DNA from: JAUWVG01 sp964633715
Lineage (GTDB): Bacteria > Acidobacteriota > Aminicenantia > Aminicenantales > Aminicenantaceae
Length of the DNA stretch: 64,000 nt
Direction of reading: 5' to 3'
NCBI GenBank assembly: GCA_964633715.1
Contig: CAZWHQ010000020.1
Coordinates: 1-64,000, forward strand
In this document: positions 36,034 through 44,001 of the stretch, piece after piece
How positions within the stretch are numbered: position 1 is the stretch's first letter
How the letters are laid out: each line of letters opens with the position of its first letter
The notes under the pieces: generated by a model
What the model was told of the DNA's origin: nothing
What the model saw: only the letters and a program-made list of their open reading frames with translations
Database searches by the model: none
Program-made: the position numbers and the translations under genes

Positions 36034-37983
36034 CTAAAGTCCTCTTTCGGGAAATATGTCATATAGCTTTGGGCCCTTGGGATGTTGAAGTTTGTTTAGA
36101 ATCTTTATGGAGTCCTGTCTCTGTCCGGCCTTTGCATAGATGTGGACAAGGTGGTTGAAAAAGAGGGCCCTTTTGCCGGGGGATTTTTCAATTTGAAGTG
36201 CGGCTTCCAGGCACTTAGCTGCCAGTTTGTACTGTTTGTTCCCTAATGCCTTTGTTCCCAATTCGTAGAAAAATTCCACGTCAATCTCAAGAAGATCATA
36301 TTCTTGGTATATTTTCTCAAGGAAATCTTTAAATTCCGGGGAGTAAAGGGTGTGGAGGTCCAAGGGATTCCCGATCAGCTCGAAAGAATTTTTTGTCTCC
36401 AACTTTTTCTGTATCGGTTCTCCATAAAGAATAATATCTTTGTCTTTTTTGATTGGAAGCAGGAGTCCCCTCTCCAGTGTTCCCTTGTACAGGTAAATCC
36501 TTCGGTTGGGAAAATGCTGGAATATATCGATATTATTGTTGTCCTGGCTCATCGCGTATATGACGTCTCCCTTCAGGTCCGGGTCGTTTCTTGAAAAACC
36601 CGATCCCCACCAGTAATTCGGGAAATCATCGAAGGGGAAATAGATGAAATTGAGAAGGACCAGGGAGGGGCCTTTGACTGCAGATTCCACAATTTTTGGG
36701 ATAGCAGGGTTGACTCCGGCAAAATTATTGGCAAATCCATCGTAATACCAGTTTGGATCTTTGGGCCATATCCATCGCGGCAGCCGGACGGAAAAAGCAT
36801 AGGCAATACACAAACAGAGAACAACCGTCACCATTTTTTTTATCAAAAGAGGGCTGCTCTTTTTGAATCTTTGGGATAACAAAGCAGGCATTTCGAGGAT
36901 CCCCACTGCACTCAGGACAATAAAAATTGGGATGAACTCAAAGAACATCCTGGCTCCAATCAAAATAAATGATCCCCAGTAGATGAAAAGTCCGAATGTC
37001 AGCACAAGAAAACTGCAAAAAAAGAGGCCCATGCTCTGATGAAGAGCATGTTTTTTTCTCAAAACAAAAAGAAGTGGGAGAATAGCCAGAAACGAGGAGA
37101 GCGGCCATCCGAAAAGATCTTTATTCATCGCTTTCATGTTTTCGATCGTGAAGTGTACGCCTAAGTAGGGAGAATGTTCCGATTTTGTGTATCCCGCTTT
37201 TCCAAATCCCACACCATGGTCCTCTCCATATCGTACGGTATATCCCATCAACAGGGGATCTCCATTTGTAAGGTAGTTGTAGGCCAACAAAGTGGATAGG
37301 GCCAGAATAAGCATAAGACCAAAAGTCAGTGTATTTTTCCAGTACAGACGAAAACCTTTAAGGGTTTTGACGGCCCAATAAATCAGGAAAGGGAGCACGA
37401 TGAGGAAGACATTGTACGGACGGATCAGGATCGCTCCGCCCAGTCCGAGCCCGGCGAGAAGGCCATTGAGTACTGTTGGTTTTTTAAGTGAGCGGAAAAA
37501 AAACAACAGAAAAAATGTAACGAGAAAGAGGCAGGTCGTATGAGACATCATTGTTGAAGACATGACAAGAAACCATATAGAGACCGCCCCCAGACAAGCC
37601 GAGAGAATTCCCACTTTTTTGGAATAAACTTCCTTGCCCAGAAAATAAAAAAGGACAATCGAGAGAGAGGCAAAGAAAGGATTTACGATCCAGGGGGCGC
37701 CGATTAAAAGGCCACACAATAGAAAAAGAGGATACGCTGGAGGATAATGACTGTACCATTGGCCGTTGTTGATGACATGAGGAAAATTGAAAAACTCTTT
37801 GCCCGCCGGTGAGGAGACAAAAAGATGTCCTGTTTTAAAAATTTTGGCTTGAAAGAGATAGGCGACTTCATCGTTGATGTGAGGAGTGTGATCAAAGATA
37901 AAATAAGAGAGGATATTGGTAAAAAGGAAAACAAACAGAGCGCAGCCTATCACAAGCCAGGGGATTTTTATTTGTCTGTGCAT
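36034..37983 (-). CDS. GT-C glycosyltransferase (PMT/ArnT-like) with C-terminal TPR-like tail
   Basis: A 649-residue membrane glycosyltransferase of the polyprenyl-phosphate-sugar dependent GT-C class. The first periplasmic loop has the acidic motif HINDEVAYLFQAKIF (Asp-Glu), followed by about ten membrane segments. The last 80 residues (ALGNKQYKLAAKCLEAAL, then HIYAKAGQRQDSIKILNKL) look like tetratricopeptide repeats. It should transfer a sugar from a lipid carrier onto a protein or glycan in the periplasm. It is coupled to the FAD oxidoreductase, and with GtrA and the UbiA-like enzyme it forms a plausible lipid-linked sugar pathway. Confidence 0.8.
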   Translation of the reverse strand: MHRQIKIPWLVIGCALFVFLFTNILSYFIFDHTPHINDEVAYLFQAKIFKTGHLFVSSPAGKEFFNFPHVINNGQWYSHYPPAYPLFLLCGLLIGAPWIVNPFFASLSIVLFYFLGKEVYSKKVGILSACLGAVSIWFLVMSSTMMSHTTCLFLVTFFLLFFFRSLKKPTVLNGLLAGLGLGGAILIRPYNVFLIVLPFLIYWAVKTLKGFRLYWKNTLTFGLMLILALSTLLAYNYLTNGDPLLMGYTVRYGEDHGVGFGKAGYTKSEHSPYLGVHFTIENMKAMNKDLFGWPLSSFLAILPLLFVLRKKHALHQSMGLFFCSFLVLTFGLFIYWGSFILIGARMFFEFIPIFIVLSAVGILEMPALLSQRFKKSSPLLIKKMVTVVLCLCIAYAFSVRLPRWIWPKDPNWYYDGFANNFAGVNPAIPKIVESAVKGPSLVLLNFIYFPFDDFPNYWWGSGFSRNDPDLKGDVIYAMSQDNNNIDIFQHFPNRRIYLYKGTLERGLLLPIKKDKDIILYGEPIQKKLETKNSFELIGNPLDLHTLYSPEFKDFLEKIYQEYDLLEIDVEFFYELGTKALGNKQYKLAAKCLEAALQIEKSPGKRALFFNHLVHIYAKAGQRQDSIKILNKLQHPKGPKLYDIFPERGL

Positions 37984-38083
37984 CGTATTATTTAGTCGGT
38001 TCTCAGGACCATTTTTGCAAGGAAAAGCTAATACGACAATCGCCCTTAGTGATGAATGAAACGATGATATTTATTGTGATTGA

Positions 38084-38099
38084 TCACCTAAAAAGGTGA
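38084..38099. repeat. small hairpin TCACCT-AAAA-AGGTGA
   Basis: A perfect 6-bp stem with a 4-nt loop in the gap between the GT-C gene and queE. No T-run follows in either direction, so it is not a standard terminator. A similar core appears in the hairpin at 59992-60013. Confidence 0.4.
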
Positions 38100-38138
38100 G
38101 GGAAATGGAGGAGTCATTTTGGAGTGGTGTTCGAAAAG

Positions 38139-38768
38139 CTAGGGAATATCTAGAATTTTGTGCAGTTGAACTGAGAGGCGTATATTGTTAATGTTTTTCT
38201 TGGCGGCTAGTTCGAGAAGCTCTATTCCCCGATCCAGACTCCATTTCAGGTTGGACTGGGCTTGGAGTAAGAAAGGGATTCTCTCAGGAAATTTCTCCCG
38301 TAGACGTTTTATTGTGGCGACTTCCAATTCCCTGGTGACAATAAGTTTTACTTCCCGGGCCGAATCCGTGTATTTGGAATGGACAAAGTATTTCTCTGGT
38401 TTTGGAGACACCGTGTACCAATCCACAGGAAGGCTTTGGTAGAAAATTCCATTTGTTTCGACTTGAATTTTCCATTTGTCCGTTTTGAGTCGCCGTGTCA
38501 GTGAAGTGATGTCTTGGAATAGGGGTTCACCACCGGTCAGGCAGATCCATTGGGCAAAGCGAAGACGTTTTATGTCCTGGACTTCAGTGCATATTTGATC
38601 TAGGGATAAGTCCCGGCCATCGTCCCATGCGTATTGTGTATCACAAAAGTCACACTTAAGGTTGCACCCGGACAACCTGATAAAGACAGTTGGCTCTCCC
38701 TGACGGAGGCCTTCGCCCTGGAGAGAATAAAATATTTCGCTAATCTTCAGAGTATGTGGCTGAGGCAT
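38139..38768 (-). CDS. queE: 7-carboxy-7-deazaguanine synthase
   Basis: A radical SAM enzyme of the preQ0 pathway converting 6-carboxytetrahydropterin to 7-carboxy-7-deazaguanine. It has 209 residues. The cluster cysteines are C35, C39 and C42 in SGCNLKCDFCDTQYAW (CX3CX2C), preceded by FYSLQGEGLRQGEPTVFIRL, and LTGGEPLFQ follows. It overlaps queD by 29 bp, so queC, queD and queE form one operon on the minus strand. Confidence 0.96.
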   Translation of the reverse strand: MPQPHTLKISEIFYSLQGEGLRQGEPTVFIRLSGCNLKCDFCDTQYAWDDGRDLSLDQICTEVQDIKRLRFAQWICLTGGEPLFQDITSLTRRLKTDKWKIQVETNGIFYQSLPVDWYTVSPKPEKYFVHSKYTDSAREVKLIVTRELEVATIKRLREKFPERIPFLLQAQSNLKWSLDRGIELLELAAKKNINNIRLSVQLHKILDIP

Positions 38769-39084
38769 CTTTTGATTCCCAGACCGTAACGGCCTTTACT
38801 GGATAGTGTTTCTGAAGTTCCTGGAAAAAATGTTTCGATAAATTTTCGGCCGTTGGATTAAATGCGTAGATTTCGTTAAGAAGAGAATGATCGGGAAGAA
38901 TGTTAGAGAGCTTCTTTTTTATATCTGTAAAATCATATCCAATCCCTGTCGAATCAAGCTCGGTCACAGCGATCTGAACTTCGATCCTAAAGGAATGTCC
39001 GTGGATTTTTTCGCATTTTCCTTTATACCCTTTTAAATAATGGGCTGCCTGGAAAGTTTCTCTGACGTTGAGTGTCCAACTCAT
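38740..39084 (-). CDS. queD: 6-carboxytetrahydropterin synthase
   Basis: A zinc enzyme of 114 residues that turns dihydroneopterin triphosphate into 6-carboxytetrahydropterin. Zinc ligands H15, H28 and H30 lie in FQAAHYLKGY and CEKIHGHSF, and catalytic Cys24 is present in GKCEKIHGH. A conserved DHSLLNE follows near residue 66. It overlaps queC by 4 bp and queE by 29 bp. GTP cyclohydrolase (folE or queD partner) is not in the window. Confidence 0.95.
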   Translation of the reverse strand: MSWTLNVRETFQAAHYLKGYKGKCEKIHGHSFRIEVQIAVTELDSTGIGYDFTDIKKKLSNILPDHSLLNEIYAFNPTAENLSKHFFQELQKHYPVKAVTVWESKDASATYSED

Positions 39085-39785
39085 AATTTTCCTTCCTTAT
39101 AAAGACGATTGAGAAGAGGATCTTGCCTTCCTGTTTCTTCCCATGCTTTCTGACGCAGGAGGCAGGAAGAACATTTAAGGCAGGGAATTTCTCTGCCTGC
39201 ATAACAGGATATGGAATAGGAGTAATCCGCTCCGAGTGACAAGCCCTTTTGGATGATGTCCGCTTTTGTTAGGCCTACAAATGGCGCCAGAATTTTAAAG
39301 GCTGCCATTCGTCCATGGGACACCTCTGTGCCGAGGTTGATGGCCCTTTCCATTGCCTGTGCAAAATTGCTGGTCGTGTCCGGGTAATTGGGGGAATCGA
39401 TCACATTGAATCCGCAGATGATGTCTTGAGTATCATGGACTTCTCCCCAAGCTGCCGCCAGGGAGAGAAAAATTCCATTCCGGAAAGGGACATAGGTTGA
39501 GGGAACGCCGCCGTCAATGTCTTCAGAAGCCTGAAATTTCGGGAGTTTTTGTGTCGGATCGGTAAGCGAAGATCCGCTGATTTGCTTAAGATCCACAAAA
39601 AGAATGGTCTGAGATATGTTTAAAACTGTGGCTATTTTTTTAGCCATCTCTATTTCCACTGCATGTCTTTGGCCGTAACTGAAGGTCAGGGCATGGATGT
39701 TATCATAGTCTTTTTGAGCCCAGTAGAGTGCGGTAGTGGAATCGATCCCACCGGAAAAAAGAACACAGCATTTTTTTTTAAGCAA
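39081..39785 (-). CDS. queC: 7-cyano-7-deazaguanine synthase
   Basis: An ATP-dependent synthase converting 7-carboxy-7-deazaguanine and ammonia to preQ0. The PP-loop is LFSGGIDSTTALYWA at the N-terminus, and zinc cysteines lie in CYAGREIPCLKCSSCLLRQ at the C-terminus. The only near in-frame start is TTG at 39785 (234 residues), 21 bp from AAGGAGGGG. An ATG at 39793 lies closer to that site but is out of frame by one base, with an A9 tract (39771-39779) between it and the PP-loop. Either the start is TTG, or slippage or a homopolymer length error is involved. Confidence 0.9.
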   Translation of the reverse strand: MLKKKCCVLFSGGIDSTTALYWAQKDYDNIHALTFSYGQRHAVEIEMAKKIATVLNISQTILFVDLKQISGSSLTDPTQKLPKFQASEDIDGGVPSTYVPFRNGIFLSLAAAWGEVHDTQDIICGFNVIDSPNYPDTTSNFAQAMERAINLGTEVSHGRMAAFKILAPFVGLTKADIIQKGLSLGADYSYSISCYAGREIPCLKCSSCLLRQKAWEETGRQDPLLNRLYKEGKL

Positions 39786-39916
39786 CTTATCATGATGATA
39801 AAAGAACCCCTCCTTTTTTGCAAGATTGGGGCCCGAATCTTTACTTGGGGGGGGAAATATGAGAAGCTGTAGGCCTGAAAGTTGAATGATTGTTTTTGGT
39901 GTGAAGGACAGAGAAA

Positions 39917-40741
39917 ATGGAAAATGAGGAAGAGTTTGAACGAGTCGATCCCCAGAGCTCAACAGATATTATTTCAGCGAAAGCGGATCTGACCTTTCGT
40001 GACGACCAGCACAATTATGACTGGCTTCTGGATGCTCTCAATAAGGGAAAACCAAGCCGTATTCGTTTTCGTATAGTCGATTCTGGGGAATACGAGGGAC
40101 ACCAACTTGAAAAAATGGTTGGATTGGGTGCCGATCTTTACACATCGGATCGCCTGAGAAAAGATGTCCTAGAATTGGAGTTTATTCTCAAGGCGGCAAA
40201 ATCAGGAGGTGCGATTGTTGCGACTTTTCTTCATAACGAAATTGTTTCTGAAGAAGAGTTTGGTTATATTCCTCTTGCTTCCCTTGCTCATCTGGGCAGA
40301 TTGGGCCTTTTTATCCATGTATCCAACAGGGAGAAAGAAAGGAACCTCGCTGATCTCTCTTTTATGGCTGTCGAGTGCCGAAAGGGATCCAGCCACTTGG
40401 TTTATTACCATCACGGTCGTGTGACTCCAGAACTTGTGAGCCTGGCTAAGGAAGGGATTTGGATTCATGTGTCCAATAAGAGTATTCAGTCTGAAGACGA
40501 CCTGTTTCTCTTTCTCGACATGACTGCGGCCGCCCGGATGTCCGGAACCAACTGTGTTCTATATGTGGAACAAGAAATGGATTTTTCCTCACTTCATCAA
40601 GCCGTTAAATCTCCGGCTTTGGTTCTGTTCAAAACAGCGCCAAAGGATTTCAAATCACCCTTAAGACCGCTTGTTGATAAAGCGAAAAGCAAACATCTGG
40701 ATTACAGAGCATTCTATCTCTATTCGACATTTTTACTATAA
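39917..40741 (+). CDS. hypothetical protein, possible alpha/beta barrel
   Basis: A 274-residue soluble protein I do not recognise. GAAGGACAGAGAAA precedes the ATG and supports the start. The sequence alternates short hydrophobic strands and helices (RIRFRIVDS, GGAIVATFLHNE, GLFIHVSN, GIWIHVSNKS, NCVLYVEQEM). It resembles a barrel with a repeated LFIHVSN/IWIHVSN strand. It was compared by eye with type I dehydroquinase and no active site was found. It is divergent from queC and convergent with the exported SIS protein gene. Confidence 0.6.
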   Translation: MENEEEFERVDPQSSTDIISAKADLTFRDDQHNYDWLLDALNKGKPSRIRFRIVDSGEYEGHQLEKMVGLGADLYTSDRLRKDVLELEFILKAAKSGGAIVATFLHNEIVSEEEFGYIPLASLAHLGRLGLFIHVSNREKERNLADLSFMAVECRKGSSHLVYYHHGRVTPELVSLAKEGIWIHVSNKSIQSEDDLFLFLDMTAAARMSGTNCVLYVEQEMDFSSLHQAVKSPALVLFKTAPKDFKSPLRPLVDKAKSKHLDYRAFYLYSTFLL

Positions 40742-40800
40742 AAGTCACAGCACCAATTCTGCTCCTGCATGCTTTGGTGAAGAGAGGGTTCCTGCCCTAA

Positions 40801-42948
40801 TTATTGATCTAAAATTTCGGACAGATAAAAGACAAGTCCAATATTTTTGTTAATTTCATAGGCTTCTTCCAGAGATAAACCGGTTTTCTGTCGAATGGAT
40901 TCCAGGATGCGGATGATTGAGAGAGCTGCTTCCGCTCCGAATTCGGTTGGGATATTTTTATCCCTGAGATATTGCTTGCTCTCAAAGAGGACGGCGTTGG
41001 CTTCTCCGTAAGAAACAGGATTCCGGATGCCATGGGCTTTGATCCATTGAGGATGGTTTAGGGTGTCGTTGACAAGGGATTGGATGAGGTGAGTGGCCCG
41101 TCCCATGAATTTTAAATTGGAAGGTCTTATATGAGTTGACGTATTTCCTATTATTCTTCCTAGATCGGCCATAACTGCAGTAGAAAGGGTGTTGAGAAGG
41201 ATTTTAAGGGTAATTTGCTGGTTAACGGCCAGAGGATCGTTTGTTGAATCAATAGGGACCAAAACCTGGGCATCTTTTGTGATCCTTTCGGAAGCAGGCA
41301 GATTATCGATATGTGCTTGGATATCTTTTTCGGATTGGCTGTGAACAAAAAGAATCGCTGAATTTTTGTTTTGTCCTGAAAAAAGAGACATAAACCTTAA
41401 AAGAAAAGAATTCCTTTTGGAAAAATCATCGTCTTCCAAATCCATCAGCACAGCAATTCCCAAATCACCGGCTCTGGGACTGCGGTTTGTGAGGTTGAAT
41501 GATGCCAGAGAAAAATCATAGAGAAGTTTTTGATTCTCTCCTGTGTGCTCCAAATGGGCCAGGGCCATTTTTTTTATCCGGGGATCGGCAAGCACTTTAG
41601 AAAAAGGATTTTTGTAGTGAGTTGAATCCAGTCCTCGAAAGTCCCTCCCCAATAAGGCCTGCCAGGATTCCTCACGTCCTGATGCAGCTGTCCAAACTTG
41701 AGTCCAGGACATAGGCGTGATTTCTTTGTTGGTATCGAGGGGCGGAAGAGAAAACTCAAGACTGTTTTCTATGCAGTCTGAGAGTGCCACGAACAGTCCT
41801 TTTTGTGCAAAACAAGTCACACGGTGACCTGTTTTGTATGTCTCCGCCTCAAGGCGGGAAATCCGTGCAATTTCGGGCAGATGGTTTTGAATTTCCTTCA
41901 GGATTGCGGGGAATTCTTCTAACTTTTCCGTCAGAGTGTACTTGTCCAAATAGCCCAGCTGGACCAAATCTTTTTTAGACAGAATATTCTTCAAAGTTCT
42001 GTACAGTGCGCTTTGAAGAACATGGCCGATAAAAAAAGTATTGATTGTTGTTGCCTGCATGCGGGTCGAACCTGAGATAGACTGGGGACCTGTAGAAAGA
42101 TTGATTTTTGTAATCCCTGGATCTTCAATGATGCTCTGGCTTCGATCCACGGTGATGAGTTCATCATCCGGATTGTTATAGATGAAATAGAGATATTTTT
42201 GGGAGTTTTTGGGGTCATAAGTCCCATCAGTTTTCCATGAATCGACTGCGGCCTGAAGAGTTCCGATAACCGATGGTGTGTCTCCACTCTCTGAAAAGCA
42301 GATAACCACATCTTCTTTCTTGATGCCGTGTTCTTGGAGCTGGAGCCATCCCATAAGCAGCAGGTCATCCAATCCTTCCATTGATCCCACCAAGGCACGG
42401 TCACCCCCAGTCATCTCTCCAATAAGCATATCCGGAATGTTTGCTGGGATCGAAGTCTCGAGTTTTTTCCATATTTTTCCGGGTTTTCCGACTTTTTTCC
42501 AGAAGGGGCGCCAGAAAACACTCTCCACCTGCTTGGCCAATCCATTTGTGGCACCACTGTAGATGTAGATTTTATGTCCGGTCAAAATGGCTCTTTCGAT
42601 GGACCGCTCAAGCCTGTTCAGCACGAGTGTTTTTTTGGCCACAACATCCAGCGTTTTCTCGATATCCTCATAGGAGGCGAGGATCTGCCTCAGACCTTTT
42701 TCATGGTCCTCCCGGATCAACTGGCTGAAATTCCGAGTTTTTGGATGCGGCTGCTCTGATAAAAGATTATCAAGAAAATATTGAGTTTTATTCTGGATGA
42801 AATCAATAGAGTCAGGCGAAGGCGTTATACCCAAGAGTCTAAGAAGAGTTGTTTTGGCTTGAGTTTCAAGCGGTGGATTTTGCTGGAAAGAATAGAGTGG
42901 CAAAAGTAAAAGTGCGATCAGCACAAAGAGAGAGGCCGTCTGCTTCAT
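40801..42948 (-). CDS. exported GCKR/MurQ-like protein with two SIS domains
   Basis: A 715-residue protein with a clear Sec signal peptide (about residues 1-22). The first SIS domain has YSGATNGLAKQVES followed by GEMTGGDRALVGSMEGLDD, the signature of MurQ and glucokinase regulatory protein. The C-terminal region has LLNTLSTAVMADLGRIIGNT then IRPSNLKFMGRATHLI, matching the MurQ tail. The MurQ catalytic Glu is not clearly aligned. Known members act in the cytoplasm on N-acetylmuramate 6-phosphate or fructose phosphates, so an exported version is odd. It is the last gene of the tat-led operon, 7 bp after dCMP deaminase. Confidence 0.75.
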   Translation of the reverse strand: MKQTASLFVLIALLLLPLYSFQQNPPLETQAKTTLLRLLGITPSPDSIDFIQNKTQYFLDNLLSEQPHPKTRNFSQLIREDHEKGLRQILASYEDIEKTLDVVAKKTLVLNRLERSIERAILTGHKIYIYSGATNGLAKQVESVFWRPFWKKVGKPGKIWKKLETSIPANIPDMLIGEMTGGDRALVGSMEGLDDLLLMGWLQLQEHGIKKEDVVICFSESGDTPSVIGTLQAAVDSWKTDGTYDPKNSQKYLYFIYNNPDDELITVDRSQSIIEDPGITKINLSTGPQSISGSTRMQATTINTFFIGHVLQSALYRTLKNILSKKDLVQLGYLDKYTLTEKLEEFPAILKEIQNHLPEIARISRLEAETYKTGHRVTCFAQKGLFVALSDCIENSLEFSLPPLDTNKEITPMSWTQVWTAASGREESWQALLGRDFRGLDSTHYKNPFSKVLADPRIKKMALAHLEHTGENQKLLYDFSLASFNLTNRSPRAGDLGIAVLMDLEDDDFSKRNSFLLRFMSLFSGQNKNSAILFVHSQSEKDIQAHIDNLPASERITKDAQVLVPIDSTNDPLAVNQQITLKILLNTLSTAVMADLGRIIGNTSTHIRPSNLKFMGRATHLIQSLVNDTLNHPQWIKAHGIRNPVSYGEANAVLFESKQYLRDKNIPTEFGAEAALSIIRILESIRQKTGLSLEEAYEINKNIGLVFYLSEILDQ

Positions 42949-42955
42949 GTCTGGA

Positions 42956-43465
42956 TCAGCCGTATTGACGTTTGTCGTCGATGATGTCGTTTTCTTTCCA
43001 GTCGTTAACCCAAGCTTCTCTGCTGAATGTCAATATATTACCGTCTTTTCCTGAACAAATGATTCGCTTCAATCCGGCGTTAATGATCATTTTTTTGCAG
43101 ATGAAACAAGGTATGGCATCGATTGTCCTGTCCTCATTAACAGTTTTTCCGTAAATGTAGATATCCCCGCCGAGAAGACTGACTCCGGCTCGTGCTGCAT
43201 TGATGATGGCATTCTGTTCGGCATGAACACTTCTGCACAGTTCATAACGATGTCCGTGTGGGATATTGAGTTTGTCACGGAGGCAGGAGCCGTGTTCAAA
43301 ACTGGATTTGGTTTTTCGCGGGGCGCCCACGTAGCCTGTGGATATGATCTGATCATCGCGAATAATGATGGCACCGATGGAGCGGCGGAAACACGTGCTT
43401 CGTTTGGCCACTTCTTTGGCGATTCCGAGATAGTAATCGTCTTTAGACACTCTTTTTTGGCTCAC
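42956..43465 (-). CDS. dCMP deaminase family protein (ComEB-like)
   Basis: A zinc deaminase of 169 residues. The zinc and catalytic motifs are VHAEQNAI and PCFICKKMI. GYVGAPRKTKSSFEHGSC near residue 50 is typical of deoxycytidylate deaminases. It would convert dCMP to dUMP for thymidylate synthesis. Its ATG overlaps the stop of a P-loop kinase-like gene by 4 bp. In yeast Dcd1 and in the AvcD antiphage proteins these two domains are fused, so the pair here may be the split form of that architecture. Confidence 0.9.
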   Translation of the reverse strand: MSQKRVSKDDYYLGIAKEVAKRSTCFRRSIGAIIIRDDQIISTGYVGAPRKTKSSFEHGSCLRDKLNIPHGHRYELCRSVHAEQNAIINAARAGVSLLGGDIYIYGKTVNEDRTIDAIPCFICKKMIINAGLKRIICSGKDGNILTFSREAWVNDWKENDIIDDKRQYG

Positions 43466-43989
43466 AGAAATTTCTCCAATATATTATATAGGTCCTCAAG
43501 GGACCCTTCATTGAGGACTGTAAAATCCGCCATTTCTAAACATGTGTGTAGCTGCTGGTGTCTCGGATTTGTCGTTTTTTCTTCGTCCTCTTTTTCTATA
43601 AATTCCTGTAGAGTGGCCGCCGATTCATCACGGCCGCGCTTTTTGACGCGTTCATATCTTAGCTTAACATCGGCATCGATAGCTAGGAGAATGAAATTTT
43701 TTTGGTTTTTCAGGAAGCGGACCTCTTCAGGATTTCGGATGCTGTCAATGACAGCCTTACTTTTAATTTTTTCCATGACCTTCCGCGCCAGAAAATCGGC
43801 TCCTCCAGAAGAACGAAGCTTATTACCCATTCGAATCAAGTTGTCCCGGGTGGGCTCTATTCCATTTTTTCTCAGTTCCTCCCGGATCACATCCGAAAGT
43901 GAAAAATAAACATATCCTTTCTGTATGAAGTATTCCGCAGCGGCACCCTTTCCTGAACCGTTTGTTCCGGTTAATCCTATTGTCTTCAT
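43462..43989 (-). CDS. P-loop nucleoside/nucleotide kinase-like protein
   Basis: A 175-residue P-loop protein beginning MKTIGLTGTNGSGKGAAAEY. The Walker A ends in GKG, as in adenylate kinases, rather than GKS/T. SIRNPEEVRFLK and the following FILLAIDADVKLRYERVKKRGR match dephospho-CoA-kinase-like and Dcd1 N-terminal domains. It is coupled to dCMP deaminase by a 4-bp overlap and follows the aldehyde dehydrogenase gene by 12 bp. A role in dCMP metabolism or nucleotide defence is an inference from this pairing. Confidence 0.75.
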   Translation of the reverse strand: MKTIGLTGTNGSGKGAAAEYFIQKGYVYFSLSDVIREELRKNGIEPTRDNLIRMGNKLRSSGGADFLARKVMEKIKSKAVIDSIRNPEEVRFLKNQKNFILLAIDADVKLRYERVKKRGRDESAATLQEFIEKEDEEKTTNPRHQQLHTCLEMADFTVLNEGSLEDLYNILEKFL

Positions 43990-44001
43990 ATGTTTCTCGA
44001 T

